From positions 32,217,578 to 32,281,577 of the forward strand of contig NC_086378.1 in the NCBI RefSeq assembly GCF_036588685.1: a stretch of 64,000 nucleotides of DNA, read 5' to 3'. The notes beneath the pieces are model-generated. The model saw nothing but the letters and a program-made list of their open reading frames with translations. It was not told the origin of the DNA and made no database searches. Below are positions 12,399 to 21,900 of this stretch, piece by piece. The DNA is from Mytilus trossulus (taxonomy: Eukaryota > Mollusca > Bivalvia > Mytilida > Mytilidae). Numbering within the stretch: the stretch's first letter is position 1; every line of letters starts with the position of its first letter. The position numbers and the translations under genes are program-made.

Positions 12399-13625
12399 AA
12401 GCCGTTGAAAAGTAAGGACTTTAACAGTAGAGTTCAGGTTGATCTAGTAGACATGCAATCTATGCAAGATGGTAATCTCAGATTTATCATGCATTATCAA
12501 GATCATCTGACCAAGTTTGCTATACTGCGAGCACTAACATCAAAGTATGTCTCAGAATTCGCCTATCAGCTACTGGATATATTTTTACTTTTTGGTGCCC
12601 CACATATCGATAACAGATATGAATTTACAGCCAATATCATCAAAGAAGACATGAGGGCAGATTGTACAAAAGTTCATGGAAAACCTCGACATCCTCATTC
12701 ACAAGAAGGTATCGAAAGAGGAAATGCAGTTATTAAAGATATGCTGGTTATCTAGATTCATTCTGGTATTAACAGATCATCATACAAGGCAATGTTTGGC
12801 TGTAATTCGTCATCATCACTACCACTATCTTCAAAGCTCTGATAAGCAAGATGAGATGAGCAATTACAAGCCAAATGAGTTAAGCTCTGATAAGCAAAAC
12901 GAGCATGACGAGATAAGCCAGCTTAATGCAGCATTGCATATATCCGAAACTCAGGAAACAGAACTAGATGTTCATGTGTGCCGTGTTTGAAAACCCATGG
13001 TTTTCGAATATCCAGTGTTCGACTTGTGAACTGTGTTCTAAAGGAAACATGTCTGATACTTTTACTTGTCATCTGTTTTCAAATGAAGAGGTAATCAGAA
13101 ATGAAAGAATGTATGCATCAGACTCAATGACAAAACAAGCTGTCAGGATGAGAAATCTATCGGTAAGAGTTTTGACAGAGGTGGATGTTGGAGCAAATGC
13201 ATTAGTTGCAATTCCCCATGTGGATCGAGGAAAAGGAGACCCTCGTAACCTCATGGATGTTGTTACTGGAAGGGAAGAGCATGGTTCTCAAATGGGAATT
13301 AAAGATGTAATAATACATGGACTTTACACAGGGAATCAGTTTGAACTGTCTGACAGTAACTTTATTACTATTCATTCTGTAAATTATGATAATGAAATAT
13401 CCTTGTCAGTAACGTTTCTTTGTGTGATGGTCAGGGTTACACAAAATGTGACTGTAAATATGATAATGAAATATCCTTGTCAGTAACGTTTCTTTGTGTG
13501 ATGGTCAGGGTTACACAAAATGTGACTGTAGTGTTGGTGGTAAGACTAGACGTGACACTTAACGTTGTCTTTGCAAAAACAGTCGCTTCCATCCAAACAT
13601 TACATGTAGCAACAAATATTTTTCA
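12399..13625 (+). pseudogene. Decayed integrase (rve/DDE) with C-terminal Cys-rich tail, KRBA2-like
   Basis: The first frame (12399-12755) reads KPLKSKDFNSRVQVDLVDMQ and later YQDHLTKFAILRAL, HGKPRHPHSQEG and IERGN: an integrase catalytic core of the Gypsy/Ginger type. The first Asp (QVDLVDM) and the Glu (IERGN) are visible. The second Asp block is shortened: FGAP runs almost straight into HIDNRYEF, so a few residues are missing. An in-frame TAG follows at 12753, yet the family reading continues beyond it (SGINRSSYKAMFGC). After frameshifts, 12968-13400 reads the downstream domain (IPHVDRGKGDPRNL, GLYTGNQFELSD). A 74 bp tandem duplication (13388-13461 / 13462-13530) then disrupts the Cys-rich tail (GYTKCDC, later CLCKN). 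Stops, frameshifts and the duplication mark a dead copy. No long terminal repeats or terminal inverted repeats are seen. Confidence 0.75.
13388..13530 (+). repeat. 74 bp direct tandem duplication
   Basis: The 69 bp at 13388-13456 are repeated without visible change at 13462-13530, a period of 74. Since 74 is not a multiple of three, the duplication shifts the frame inside the integrase-derived tail. Confidence 0.9.
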
Positions 13626-14136
13626 TCTTCAGTGTTAATGTAAATGATTTAATTACAACGATAAAACTGTTTAAATTGCATGCTATATTTAATTATATGA
13701 TATACGAAATATCGATTTGATATTTCCAGTCGTTAAATTTGGAGTACATTCCATTCAGTTTTAGTCTTTTAGGCATTTTGTAAAATGCTTTATAATTTTT
13801 CAAATTGTAAAATGCCTCAAAATTTCAGTCATTTAACAAAATGCCTGCAACATAATTTATATAATCTGTACAGTTGTAAAGCTAAATATAAAATGCACAT
13901 CCGTTGAAAAGTGTATAATATGTACGTCTTTGCTTTTGTTCTGTAGTATGACACGAATTCTTCTGTATAGAATAATTTCGTTTTCCGAACTAAAATATAT
14001 CCACTTAGGTCAACCAAGACAGGCCAACAATCACAATGTTTATACTGTCCAAAACGTTATTGTACTTACTCAATAGTGTCATTCATTGTAGATACATGTG
14101 CATACATATAACTGTAGTACGTTGTGAGACTTTACC

Positions 14137-14340
14137 ATGAGGTATACAATTGGGAAAGAAATGGGGAATGTGTCAAAGCGACAACAACCCGATCAAAACG
14201 CAGACAAGAGCCGAAGGTCACCAATGGGTCTTCAATGTAGCGCGAAACTCCCGCACCCGGAGGCGTCCATCAGTTGGTCCCTTAAAAGTGTGTATACTAG
14301 TACAGTGATAATGGACGTCATACTAAATTAGTATGAACCT
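14137..14340 (+). repeat. Dispersed repeat (AATGTGTCAAAGCGACAACC family)
   Basis: Shares AATGTGTCAAAGCGACAAC..CCCGA, GCCGAAGG.CACCAATGGG, CCCGCACCCG and TACAGTGATAATGGACGTCAT with 37360-37530, and in reverse with 28285-28440. The 64-codon frame inside it has no recognisable domain and is interpreted as chance. Confidence 0.7.
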
Positions 14341-14381
14341 TTCAAAATTGATACGAAAGATGCCAAGGGACATTTAATTAA

Positions 14382-15095
14382 GGGCATACGATACAGTAAC
14401 AGGGAAGGTAATGACGTTGCTAACGTAAAATGTTATTTTCGCGACGTCAAACTGTGAGATGTATTTTTCGACTGATTGTTATCATACAAGCTGATTTAAT
14501 TTGAAAACGAGTTCATAGACACCTCTTTTATAAAACGACATTTGGTTTGTTTACGTATGAAGACTATTTGTACCAATTTTCAAGAAAGTGTCAAATATTA
14601 ATATGCATATTTTTTTTTAAATTTGATAAATATGCAGCACAAAATGGCGCATTTTTCTACATTCATGAGTATTTGATAAATGTGATCTATTTGTTAAAAT
14701 AAAATGCAACAATTTAAAGAACAATTTTATAAAACAGAAATTATAGATAATTTAACAAAAAACAGCCAATGTTATCTCTCCATATTAATATTGTTTGTGA
14801 TATTATTATTGTGCATTTTATTTTATTCGGTGATTTATTATTTGTATGTAATAAATAACCCAATAAAATATAAATTGATAAGACGTTCTAAGAGTTATGT
14901 CTTTCTTTCGAAAGGAAAAATACGTCCACAAATCCGGATGTTGTGCAAATATCTAAAATTTCTACCTCCTTTTACTCAAAAAGTAGCACATGAAGGTATA
15001 TATGTTATTACATATTGATTTTATCAGGTTAAAAATTGCGTATATGCAAATTTTCATCAAAATTTCAAATGGGACCAAACCTGGTACGTATGCCC
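14382..15095. mobile_element. TTAA-flanked element with terminal inverted repeats (714 bp)
   Basis: TTAA at 14378-14381 and 15096-15099 flanks a segment that starts GGGCATACG and ends CGTATGCCC, perfect inverted ends for at least 9 bp. TTAA target duplication with GGG/CCC ends fits a piggyBac-like (or another TTAA-specific) DNA transposon, here without a recognisable transposase. It carries the 104-codon frame listed at 14704-15018. Confidence 0.7.
14704..15018 (+). CDS. Hypothetical one-helix ORF inside the TTAA element
   Basis: A 104-codon frame beginning ATGCAACAATTTAAAG and ending with TGA at 15016-15018. Residues about 27-48 form a strongly hydrophobic stretch (LSILILFVILLLCILFYSVIY), predicted membrane-spanning. 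The remainder is basic (KYKLIRRSKSYVFLSKGKIR) and ends KVAHEGIYVITY. I do not recognise the family. The frame takes up much of a 714 bp non-autonomous-looking transposon, so it may be cargo, a remnant of a longer gene or chance. The absence of stops over 315 nt in very AT-rich DNA mildly favours a real or formerly real frame. Unproven. Confidence 0.35.
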   Translation: MQQFKEQFYKTEIIDNLTKNSQCYLSILILFVILLLCILFYSVIYYLYVINNPIKYKLIRRSKSYVFLSKGKIRPQIRMLCKYLKFLPPFTQKVAHEGIYVITY

Positions 15096-15154
15096 TTAAA
15101 CTCAAAGATTGGTGTTCGGTGTGAGTAGTTATCAAAGGTACCAGGATTATAATT

Positions 15155-15186
15155 TAGTACGCCAGACGCGCTTTCTGTGGCTTCGT
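15155..15186 (-). repeat. 3' half of a hammerhead repeat (truncated)
   Basis: The minus strand reads GCGCGTCTGGCGTACTAAAT and then TATAATCCTGGTACC. This is the same sequence that follows the hammerhead core at 50380-50415. The CTGATGA half is gone. Confidence 0.55.
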
Positions 15187-15470
15187 GTTAAAGACCGTTC
15201 TTTCAATTATATGAGTGTTTACTTTTACAAATTGTGAATTGGATGGAGAGTTGTCTCATTGACACTCATTCTTCATCTCCGTTTATATTATTACTCGAAA
15301 AATAAACTGACAACGCCTAGGCAAATTAGAAAAACAAAAAAAAATCCCACAAAAAAAAAATAACCCGAAATTATCTCCAAAATAGGAAGCAGATTCTTCT
15401 CCACATTTTACACCCGTCGTGTTACTCCTATAAGCATATATCAAGTGTATGGTATTACTCAAACACGGAT
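15180..15470. repeat. Dispersed repeat mosaic
   Basis: 15228-15290 contains TACTTTTACAAATTGTGAATTGGATGGAGAGTTGTCTCATTG, related in pieces to 20190-20265 and 44610-44680. 15305-15430 (AACTGACAACGCC to ACACCCGTCGTGTT) is a diverged relative of 15860-16090. No coding content. Confidence 0.5.
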
Positions 15471-15776
15471 TCGTTATATACTCCTAACTCTTCCCTAGAC
15501 ATCACCAAAACCGTAACCATCAGTATTGTAAAATTGGCTTATCCTGTAACTTGACCGACGTTAATGAAAGACGTGTACATACATATAGTCATATCATCAG
15601 ATGAACGAGGTTTAACCCAAATTTATTCCTGGGCAGGAATTTCCCCTACTAGATATTTATACGAAATCGTGGGACGGATGACTATAACATTTGATGAAAT
15701 AATATTATTCATATGAGTAAAAGAAAATGTTGGTTATTCAAAACAGCAATCATACGAAAATGATAACCAACATACA

Positions 15777-16095
15777 TATAGAGAGTAACATTCAGTCTTC
15801 CATAATTGACCGTTGTATTTACAATATGTCAAGCTCTCAATCGTCCCGGCCGATTCATTAAAAAAGAGGGACGAAAGATACCAAAGGGACAGTCAAACTC
15901 ATAAATCTAAAACAAACTGACAACGCTCTGGCTAAAAATGAAAAAGACAAACAAAATAACAATAGTACACGTGACACAACATAGAAAACTAAAGAATAAA
16001 CAACACGAACCCTATCAAAAACTAGGGGTGATCTCAGGTGCTCCGGAAGGGTAAGTAGATCCTGCTCCACATGTAGCACCCGTCGTGTTGCTTAT
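15777..16095 (+). repeat. Dispersed repeat (AACTGACAACGCTCTGGC family)
   Basis: Recurs at 39050-39275 and 43995-44205. Shared landmarks are GACAACGC..TGGCTAAAAATGAAAAAG, GACACAACATAGAAAACTAA and ATCTCAGGTGCTCC(G/A)GAAGGG. Two of the three copies lie immediately before Penelope-like C-terminal fragments (16085 and 44215), so this unit may be part of a larger composite. Confidence 0.7.
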
Positions 16096-16425
16096 GCGAT
16101 TACAAATCCGGTAAATAGTCTAATTCGGTAGGTCAAATTCATGAAAGGGAAGGGGATTGTAGTTACGACGTAAAGAACATATCCGATATCATTTGTGAAA
16201 CGGTTATTCCATAACGGTCAACCGACTCGTGATGGCGTCCGTAAAATATACGAAGGGATGATTTCAACTTCACCATTTGGAACTCTTGGTTTAATAGCTT
16301 CCTTGTGAGCAGTAACCCTCTATCAAGAAAATCATGATAGGAAATGCAAGCACGGGAATATCGTATCAATTGGGAGATATATACCCCGTATGCAGGTGCT
16401 GCTGGAATGTTGCTAAAAGTAAAGG
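16085..16425 (-). pseudogene. Penelope-like element, C-terminal RT fragment plus 3' UTR
   Basis: The minus strand reads SNIPAAPAYGVYI, then a continuous frame RYSRACISYHDFLDRGLLLT, RKLLNQEFQMVKLKSSLR, YGRHHESVDRYGITVSQM and a stop. This is the conserved end of a Penelope-like reverse transcriptase ORF, also present at 44286-44603. The downstream (lower-coordinate) flank CCCCTTCCCTTTCATGAA is shared with that copy. The catalytic RT core is absent. Confidence 0.75.
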
Positions 16426-16829
16426 GAAAATCAAACAGAAACCATTAACTATCTGCCATTGGGATAGTACATATCGATTTCCGTGATTTTTGATTTTCAT
16501 TTAAGTCAGATTTCATATTATTGGGACAGTCGGATATTCGTATAGGTGACGTTGCTATGATACCTGCATTGTTCAAGTAGATTGATTGTTGTTTAACACA
16601 TGGGGAAACATTTCGTGAATGTTCAGGATGAGAACATTATTACAATAAAAATGTTCTGCAATATAGGGGTCCATCGGAATTAGACATGAACATTTTGACT
16701 GCCACTACAAATTCAGGGCATAATGCAAAAGGATAAGACAGACATTGTGCCTTGCAGCAGGCCACCTACAGAGGGTGTGCAGATTTCTGAAGATCAAAAA
16801 GATGTTATGTCCTAATTTTCATCGGACGT

Positions 16830-16890
16830 GGCTGCGTATTTATACATCCCGCACAGCCAAATGGATGCTCCGCTTTCGTTGGGTTTAATT
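16830..16890 (+). repeat. Dispersed GACGTGGCTGCGTATTTATA motif
   Basis: The core GACGTGGCTGCGTATTTATACATCCC, in whole or part, recurs at 24555-24585 (minus), 31940-31970 (minus), 43400-43430 (plus), 52755-52790 (plus) and, weakly, 53315-53345 (plus). One frame reads DVAAYLYIP in most copies. The parent element is not recognised. Confidence 0.5.
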
Positions 16891-17014
16891 ACCGGTACGT
16901 ATACGGATGTACACATGTATTATGTCCAAATATAACCATCTGCTCACCATTTTTAATATAACTAAATTTGTCTAACTTTCAATAAATGTACATTTTATTT
17001 AGTCAAGACTCGTG

Positions 17015-17125
17015 AGTATTGATATACTAGTATATATATATATATCGTTTTTATCCAACGCAGTCATAGGTTTGAACGTAGTTTTCAATTTAGACTCGGT
17101 TTATATATATGCACATATATATAGA
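17015..17125. repeat. TA-rich simple repeats
   Basis: TATATATATATATA at about 17031-17045 and further TATATA runs at 17102-17120. Low-complexity sequence. Confidence 0.7.
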
Positions 17126-17168
17126 TTCTACCACTGCATCGAGTGAAATAAGATATTTATCCGCTCGA

Positions 17169-17204
17169 GACAGTTAAATTTTAAATATTTAAAATTTAAC
17201 TGTC
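17169..17204. repeat. Perfect 36 bp AT-rich palindrome
   Basis: GACAGTTAAATTTTAAAT is followed at once by its exact reverse complement. The right end abuts the Penelope-type leader repeat (GAGGGTATCACCAGCC), so the palindrome marks the junction where that repeat inserted or was truncated. Confidence 0.85.
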
Positions 17205-17525
17205 GAGAGGGTATCACCAGCCTAGTAGCCAGTACTTCGGTACTGGCATGAAAATACGGATTTTTTGTGTTATTTAAATTTGCTGTTACATAATATTAGA
17301 AATTATTATAAATTAAGGAATGTATCTCCCTCATGCAAAGCTCTGATTCCTTTCACGAATTTGACTATACTTTTTGGACCTTTAGGATTATAGCTCTTCA
17401 TCTTTTATATAAGCTTTGGATTTCAAATATTTTGGCCACGAGCATCACTGAAGAGACATGTTTTGTCGAAATGCGCATCTGGTGCAACAAAATTGGTACC
17501 GTTGATTTTATTACACGCGATTTGG
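17205..17525 (+). mobile_element. Penelope-type leader repeat (pLTR) with hammerhead
   Basis: Colinear with the minus-strand leader at 48080-48400: GAGGGTATCACCAGCC, CCAGTACTTCGGT, AAGGAATGTATCTCCCTCAT and CAAAGCTCTGATT occur in the same order, then the hammerhead, then AATTGGTACCGTTGATTTTA. The 74-codon frame over it is a by-product. No RT follows, so this is a solo repeat. Confidence 0.75.
17442..17485 (+). ncRNA. Hammerhead ribozyme motif, subtype B (copy 1)
   Basis: 44 nt with every core element of a minimal hammerhead. GCATCA is the 5' strand of stem I, followed by CTGAAGA (core CUGANGA). Stem II is GACA/TGTC around TGTTT. Then come GAAA and a short stem III (AT-GCGC-AT), with the predicted cleavage after GCATC at 17479. 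TGGTGC closes stem I with six pairs, one of them G-U. Compared with subtype A, stems I, II and III all differ yet still pair. Confidence 0.8.
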
Positions 17526-18830
17526 TGGTGGAATCTGTTTCTCTAATGATTTTCTAACATTATGTAGGCATTCTTATTCCTTCTTTTCGAATGATCTGCA
17601 AAAACATGTGTTCTTTCTATATGACATCATCAGGCATGGGCGCCTTTTTTCATGCCGTCACAATAGGAGTTTCAGAGGAAAGCAAGAAAGTTCGACGTCA
17701 TAATCGGATTTTAACCAATGAAGTACTGAGATCAAACGAACCACACTTTGAATAAAAAAAATTTATACAATGGGTGCAGAAATGGATAGATTGACGAAGC
17801 ATTAGAGAAAATGTTTTATATATTATATGACATTATATGGAGCACTACAGGTAAATATCAAACAATACTGAAAAGGTCGCAATATGGCCTTTTGTAATAA
17901 GAAAACCAAAGGACTGGCTATTCCGGAGGTTTAAACCAGGCCTAGTGTATTGAATAACGCAAAAATGCTCCGAACGTGTCTTTTATTAAGAATGTAATTT
18001 TGAATCCCTTCACATTTATACATATTTATAAAAAGCATATCTCGGCAAAACATGTAAATTACACAAATATTTGTATGGTTATATTAATATTGTATAACAA
18101 TTGTAGAAAATTGCCAATGAACAATTTATAATCATTATTATAGTACTAAAATACATGCTGGAATAACAAATGTAAAACATGTAAAACATAAGACTAACAC
18201 GTCACATAGCACATTTTTCGGATATTAAAAATTAAAATTGTTAGCACTTAATAAAATGATTTCAAGACTTTAGAAAATAGCACTTTTGTCATAATAAAAT
18301 TCAAACTGTTTGCACATATGATTTGAAAACTTTATAAAATAGCTAGCACTTTTTCACATACAAAAGTTCAGTACAATGCAATATCATAATAAGAATACCC
18401 ACAAGGAGGAACTAAAAAATAGTAGAGTTGTCTGTCTTCTTACAATGATCGTGGTTAATATAAAGAAAACTTAGATGTACCGTGTACAAATTGACATTAA
18501 AGTCATCATAGATATAATTATAATATTTCTTTTATGATCGTATGAGTATTACTTAAAAGAGAAGTGTATCGGGTATCTTAATACAACGTAAGACCCAATC
18601 CAGAATGATACAATGACGTTTTAAAAAAAACTTCGTACCTAAATACAACGTAAGACCCAATCGACTTATTCAGTTAAGAACTTTACAATGATTTTGCAAT
18701 TGTACAGCAATTTTTAAAAGACGTAATACTGCATGATCTAAAACATCGGAGACAAAGGGAACCATGATATAGTACACAAGTTCATTGAATGAGATTACCA
18801 ATTTTGGATCCATGTTAAATGTTATTAGTT
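17526..18830. other. No gene; minor repeats
   Basis: 17622-17700 resembles 307-385 (CATCAGGCATGG, then TCACA.TAGGA and AAGAAA). The word TACAACGTAAGACCCAATC occurs twice (18582-18600 and 18644-18662). Otherwise AT-rich with no recognised coding content. Confidence 0.45.
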
Positions 18831-18932
18831 TTAAAATGATGCTCGGACTGTTCTGTCGCCAAGTGGCACAGGTGGCCTATAGTTGTCTACTATACAGTTG
18901 TTGCCACATTTTAGGTTTCGTAGGGCTTGTAA
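18831..18932 (-). CDS. Carbonic anhydrase A exon 7 (C-terminus)
   Basis: 102 nt after TTTGTAG, encoding [20 protein letters not shown] and [13 protein letters not shown], then TAA. It restores the full family length. The paralogue's equivalent exon is 60649-60753. Confidence 0.92.
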   Translation of the reverse strand, partial: LQALRNLKCGNNCIVDNYRPPVPLGDRTVRASF

Positions 18933-21900
18933 CTACAAATATAAAATATAAGTACATTATTATGGTAATAGAGGCAGTCCGGATTGAAGTTCGTGGTAAT
19001 TAGTGTATTCTCGTCTTTAATGGTTTGCTAATATGCTTGCTCTATATGCCATTTTGTGCTCTTTGGTACATATGTGTTTGTTTTATGGTGATTGAGATTG
19101 TAACACAATGTTGACTGCTGCCCCCCTATTTCTGACGTTTTGACCTATTATGTCTGTTTGTTTTGTTCACACATCGTTGTCAATATAATGGAATTTGATA
19201 AGACTGTCATACAAGTGAGAAGTTTAGCTAGCTTTAAAACCAGGTTTAATCCATCATCTTCAACATAAGAAAATGCCTGAACCTAGTCAGGAATATATGA
19301 TATACAGTTGCAATGTACCTTATTCACTTTTTAAATTAAATACTTACTTGGTCATTAGACATTTCAATTGGATCTTGAAAGACAATCCATGTAACGCTTT
19401 CATATAATGGTGGTGTTGTCAAAGAACCCAGGTAGGTCCAGTATTTTGTCAAATCAGCTGTGGAAAACCATTGTACAGGTATAATATTAAAATAGTATTT
19501 AAAGCAATAGTTCCTACACAATATCGAGTTGACTAAAATTTTTAAAGAAAACATACACGTATTTCTTGTTTCTAGAAATCGTTATGAATTGATTTACAGA
19601 ATTGAATAAAAAAGTAGCACATCGGACTCCAAAATTAAAGATGACATTGTCATTCAAGATTATGAGATACAGTATAAATAGCATGTATGTAAGATCACCT
19701 TCCTAATTAGAGAAAACTGGCAGTACAATTAATTAGTCATGTGAACTTTGCGCATGACGGGTGTCACATGTGGTACAGGGTTAGTTACCCTTTCGGAACA
19801 CAGGAAATCGCCCACAAGTTTTGGTGGGATTCGTGTTGCTTAGTTTGTAGATTTTTATGTAGTGTCTTATATGCTGTCATATGTCGTTTTCATTTTTAGC
19901 AATGGGTCATGGCGTTGTCAGTCTATTTTCGATCTATGGGTATCTTTCGCCACTCTTTTGCAAATAGATTTAAAAAACAACATTTGTTTGCACCTGCCCT
20001 CAGTCAGAAACCTGTTGTTTAGAGGTTGTTGCTTGTTGGTGTGGTTTATAAGTGTTTCACGTTTGTTAGGATTTGACGGATTCTGTTAGAATTGTTTAAA
20101 TCTACTTATTTTGGGGCCCTTTATAGCCTGCTGTTTGTTGTGAGCCAAGGATCTGTGATGTTAGCCGTACTTTGACCTACTAGTATAATGGTTTACTTTT
20201 ACAAATTGTGACATGGACGGAAAGCGTTCGCATTGGCACTCCTACTACCTCTTCCTATCTATTGATGCATGTATTACTACAGTGGGAAAGTCTTAAGAGG
20301 GCGACATGACAAGATTTTTGCATAAAAGACAGGGCCTTTATTCAATAAGGGGTTTGATCGTCTGTCACTTTTTTACATATATATTTTGATACGTCCAGTT
20401 CTACCATGTTAAAGAAACTTACAGTTGAGAAGACTGGCCATGTCTAAATCACAAGGCATATTACATGTTTTCCCCTCTGCTATTATACTACATAATGTGT
20501 TATCTGTTAATTCTTTCATACCGACATGCTTTGCTCCAGGCTGAAAATTTATAATGCATTTTATAAGAATTTAACGGTTGGTAACATCTTCGCTAGCTCA
20601 AATCGAAACCCTTGGCTAGCGAAGATGGGTTGGCAAATAGTATCAAAATAATATTTATTTAAACTCATTTAATTTTTTTCTTCGATGATAATTTCGGCTC
20701 TGTTTTCAGTATTATTGTGATATACTTCATGATAATTCTCAGTTTAGATAATGCTATTGCAGTAAACTAATTGATACAAGTCATTCAGATATAGCTGAAT
20801 AGATACGATCTTCGTTATTTTGCTTTACTAGCCTTTTTTTGTGTGGTGTTAGCCCTCTAAACATTTGATTTAACTAAAGTTAAGCATGTGCAAGATGTTT
20901 GATGTGTTTCGGTCTTTTGATTTTGCCATTTCTTAAGGATATTTTTGATATTTAACAATGAAAAATTGAAGTGATTGTTGTTAGCGGAAGACACATGATT
21001 AAAATTCATCTCTAAATGAGGAATAAATCAGCAATGTAAAATTATCTGGTTGGGTTTGGAAGATAACAGACCGATATGTAATGAAATTAAACTGCATATA
21101 ATAGAGCTTGTGACTCTTCATAAAATTAGAGGAACTATTTCCAATTAATTTGTATGAAATTCAAGATTAAAGAATTCTCACTTCAATTTTTCTTCAAACA
21201 ATGTTTGGCTTTTAAATTTTATACAATTCAAGATTATTCGGATAATTTATACACGATAATCTGGTTTGGAGGCAGGATTTTTCCAATTGAGACATTTGCG
21301 TATGTAATCTGTGTACGCACACCTATTATATCTTCTTCATTGTGTAGTATGTAGTCTTAATGGCAAGTAGAGATACCTCAGGCATAGATTACCTTATCTG
21401 TATTTGGCAAAACTTTTAGGAATTTTGGTCCTCAATGCTCTTCAACTTCGTACTTTATTTGGCTTTTTAATTCGAGCGTCTCTGATGAGTCTTTTGTAGA
21501 CGAAACGCGCGTCTGGCGTAAATATAAAATTTAGTCCTGGTTTCTATGATGAGTTTATTTACAGATGCTCATATGAAACCTGATCTGCACACCCTTTTAA
21601 AGCACATGTAACTTTAATCATCACCGGATTTTGGTTGGACTCTTGTCTTTAGTTTTTGTCTAATGTTCGTCATTTGTTTGGTTTTTGCTTTCATGGTATT
21701 TTCTGTTTTTCTTCAGCCTACGACTTTGTTTTCTCCTATTAGTATCTTCAGCCTGTTCAAACCTACCTCATATATCGAATAAACTCTTAGCAATGTTATA
21801 TTTGTTATTCTCGTGGTTTTTTGTCTGATGCTTGGTCCGTTTCTGTGTGTGTTACGTTTCGGTGTTATGTCGTTGTTCTCCTCTTATATTTAATGCGTTT

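Noticed and set aside
14137-14331. 64-codon frame as a small gene
   Set aside because: The frame lies wholly within a dispersed repeat family also present at 28285 and 37360.
17333-17557. 74-codon frame, and the similar 96-codon frame at 47965-48255
   Set aside because: Both translate the Penelope leader repeat and its hammerhead; the similarity is due to RNA-level and repeat homology, not protein function.
21476-21525. Stem III of the hammerhead as a longer ACGC/GCGT hairpin with the cleavage site after GGCGTA
   Set aside because: That fold leaves stem I unpaired; the alternative with cleavage after GCGTC pairs stem I over about six positions and is supported by the subtype B changes.
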